Below are positions 62,720 to 64,000 of a stretch of 64,000 nt of DNA, piece after piece. Origin of the DNA: Flavivirga sp. 57AJ16 (GTDB lineage: Bacteria > Bacteroidota > Bacteroidia > Flavobacteriales > Flavobacteriaceae); contig NZ_JAQZAT010000001.1 in NCBI RefSeq assembly GCF_028736925.1, positions 1 through 64,000 on the forward strand, read 5' to 3'. Under the pieces are notes generated by a model, which was not told the origin of the DNA, made no database searches, and saw only the letters and a program-made list of their open reading frames with translations. Each line of letters opens with the position of its first letter. Within the stretch, counting starts at the first letter, position 1. Made by a program: the position numbers and the translations under genes.

Positions 62720-62743
62720 GAGCGAAAGACGGGATTTGAACCC
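62720..62743 (-). pseudogene. tRNA-Gly 3' end fragment
   Basis: Repeats the T-arm and acceptor 3' sequence of the intact tRNA-Gly: 24 bases identical to 62827-62850. It then departs into a CTGTCTGCCGACAGGCAG palindrome. No anticodon or D arm, so it is not functional. Confidence 0.75.
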
Positions 62744-62824
62744 CTGTCTGCCGACAGGCAGGCGCGACGGTCGCTCTCACGTTTTCAATTCAAAATATTT
62801 CTTATTTCTAAGAACATCTCTTCC

Positions 62825-62899
62825 TGGAGCGAAAGACGGGATTTGAACCCGCGACCCCCACCTTGGCAAGGTGATGCTCTACCCCTGAGCTACTTTCGC
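62825..62899 (-). tRNA. tRNA-Gly (GCC)
   Basis: The minus strand reads GCGAAAGTAGCTCAGGGG. The anticodon stem-loop is ACCTT-GCC-AAGGT within a standard 7-base loop, the T-arm is GGGTTCAAATCCC, and the acceptor pairs GCGAAAG/CTTTCGC. CCA is encoded (62825-62827). Probably co-transcribed with tRNA-Leu. Confidence 0.94.
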
Positions 62900-62997
62900 A
62901 GTCTTTATTATGAACATACAATATCGCTATTGCGGATGCAAATTTAAAATATTTCTACTAAAAGCAAAGCTTTTTAGGAAAATAAATTTTATTTATT

Positions 62998-64000
62998 TCA
63001 CGCTCTTTTTTTCTTGACCAACATCCGCTTAATTTCATTAAGTTTCATGAGCGCTTCAACAGGCGTAAGCGTATCGATTTCAATATGTAATATTTCATCT
63101 TTGATATTTTCCAATAACGGATCATCTAAATTAAAAAAACTTAGCTGCATCTCATCTTCTATGGATTTTACCTGATCTGTTAACTCTTCACTTGAATGGG
63201 ACTTCTCCAATTTCTTTAAAATCTTGTTAGCTCGGTGCAATACTTGTTGCGGCATGCCTGCCATTTTAGCAACATGAATACCAAAACTATGTTCACTACC
63301 TCCTTCAACCAGCTTTCTTAAAAAAAGGACATGGTCCTTTAATTCTTTCACCGATACATTAAAGTTTTTAATCCGATCGAATGTTTCGGTCATTTCATTT
63401 AACTCATGATAATGCGTTGCAAACAGCGTTTTAGGTTTTGCAGGATGCTCATGTAAATACTCGCTAATCGCCCAAGCTATTGAAATACCATCGTAAGTAC
63501 TTGTACCTCGACCTATTTCGTCGAGCAGTACCAAACTCCTATCCGAAATATTATTTAGAATAGAAGCCGTTTCATTCATTTCTACCATAAAGGTCGATTC
63601 TCCCATTGAGATATTATCGCTAGCGCCTACCCTTGTAAAAATCTTATCCACCAGACCAATACGCGCTTCTTTTGCCGGTACAAAACTTCCTATTTGAGCC
63701 AGTAATACGATTAACGCCGTTTGACGTAAAATAGCCGATTTACCAGACATATTAGGTCCCGTAATCATAATGATCTGTTGCGCAGTCCTATCCAAAAATA
63801 CATCGTTTGCAATATACGCCTCACCAATGGGTAATTGCTTTTCTATAACGGGGTGTCGACCATCTTTTATATCTAAATCAAAAGAGTCATCAATAAAAGG
63901 ATAGACATATTTATGGTCTATTGCCAGTTGGGCAAACCCACATAAACAATCTAATTGTCCAACTAAATAGGCATTTTGCTGTACTGCTTTTATATATTGG
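62998..64000 (-). CDS. mutS: DNA mismatch repair protein MutS, C-terminal part
   Basis: Mismatch-recognition ATPase, truncated by the right window edge; about 333 codons are visible. The frame runs open to 64000, and the first visible residues ([19 protein letters not shown]) belong to the core and lever domains. The ATPase follows: Walker A in [16 protein letters not shown], the [14 protein letters not shown] signature region (as [11 protein letters not shown]), Walker [17 protein letters not shown], and the FATHYHEL switch. The tail is the helix-turn-helix dimerisation region ending [10 protein letters not shown]. Nothing is broken; the start lies beyond the window. Confidence 0.95.
   Translation of the reverse strand, partial: QYIKAVQQNAYLVGQLDCLCGFAQLAIDHKYVYPFIDDSFDLDIKDGRHPVIEKQLPIGEAYIANDVFLDRTAQQIIMITGPNMSGKSAILRQTALIVLLAQIGSFVPAKEARIGLVDKIFTRVGASDNISMGESTFMVEMNETASILNNISDRSLVLLDEIGRGTSTYDGISIAWAISEYLHEHPAKPKTLFATHYHELNEMTETFDRIKNFNVSVKELKDHVLFLRKLVEGGSEHSFGIHVAKMAGMPQQVLHRANKILKKLEKSHSSEELTDQVKSIEDEMQLSFFNLDDPLLENIKDEILHIEIDTLTPVEALMKLNEIKRMLVKKKRA

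Noticed and set aside
62534-62947. 137-codon plus-strand open frame
   Set aside because: It runs antisense through both tRNA genes; its LEPARTN and RDLNPRPP motifs are the well-known spurious translation of tRNA sequence.
62998-63795. A 265-residue stand-alone ATPase starting at 63795
   Set aside because: That start is a TTG within the mutS frame, which stays open to the window edge with MutS-like sequence; it is the truncated C-terminus of MutS.
1-64000. CRISPR array, prophage, integrative element or known defence system
   Set aside because: I found no direct-repeat/spacer pattern, cas, phage structural, integrase, transposase or conjugation genes; repeats present are palindromic or tandem coding repeats.

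Overview
The window is about 35% GC by eye and reads as a marine-type Flavobacteriaceae (Bacteroidota) chromosome. The evidence is a SusC/SusD pair, two proteins with C-terminal type IX secretion (T9SS) sorting domains, Sec and Tat lipoproteins, few Shine-Dalgarno sites, an N-succinyl-type arginine pathway, and many short palindromic intergenic repeats. Names rest on motifs and family knowledge; no database search was run.

Layout. 1-7900: a truncated copy of a GC-richer repeat, a palindromic element carrying a nested MITE with a target duplication, a SusC/SusD pair, a lipocalin-like lipoprotein, and a decayed metZ-like pseudogene interrupted by another repeat. 7921-10476: a T9SS-exported surface protein. 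10720-17000: a methionine operon (metY, a MetX-aspartokinase-homoserine dehydrogenase fusion, metZ) behind a SAM-I riboswitch. 17226-21285: a TPR-like hypothetical gene, then leuA-leuB. 21756-33345: an 11-gene arginine and proline run in one direction (GNAT acyltransferase, argG, argC, proC, argD, proA, proB, succinylornithine-type argF, argB, argE, argH).

33841-52765 holds the most interesting region, two divergent gene blocks around an AraC-type regulator. They contain two GMC flavoprotein dehydrogenases with Fe-S-type cysteine motifs, two Tat small subunits, three DUF1080 proteins, three TIM-barrel isomerase/lyase-type proteins, three Gfo/Idh/MocA oxidoreductases, a ThuA protein, a SUMF1-fold protein and an MFS transporter. 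I read this as an oxidative, non-hydrolytic (3-keto) glycoside degradation system: oxidise the sugar at C3 in the envelope, split the 3-keto-glycoside by elimination or hydrolysis, then isomerise or reduce the product. No classical glycoside hydrolase is present.

52883-57800: a strong terminator, a 546-bp element with inverted ends, and a 4.5-kb segment bracketed by a 67-bp inverted repeat that holds two DUF4331-type genes and a TonB-dependent receptor. 58021-62148: a large T9SS protein with five tandem 87-residue repeats. 62586-62899: tRNA-Leu, a tRNA-Gly 3' fragment and tRNA-Gly. 62998-64000: the C-terminal part of mutS, cut by the window edge.
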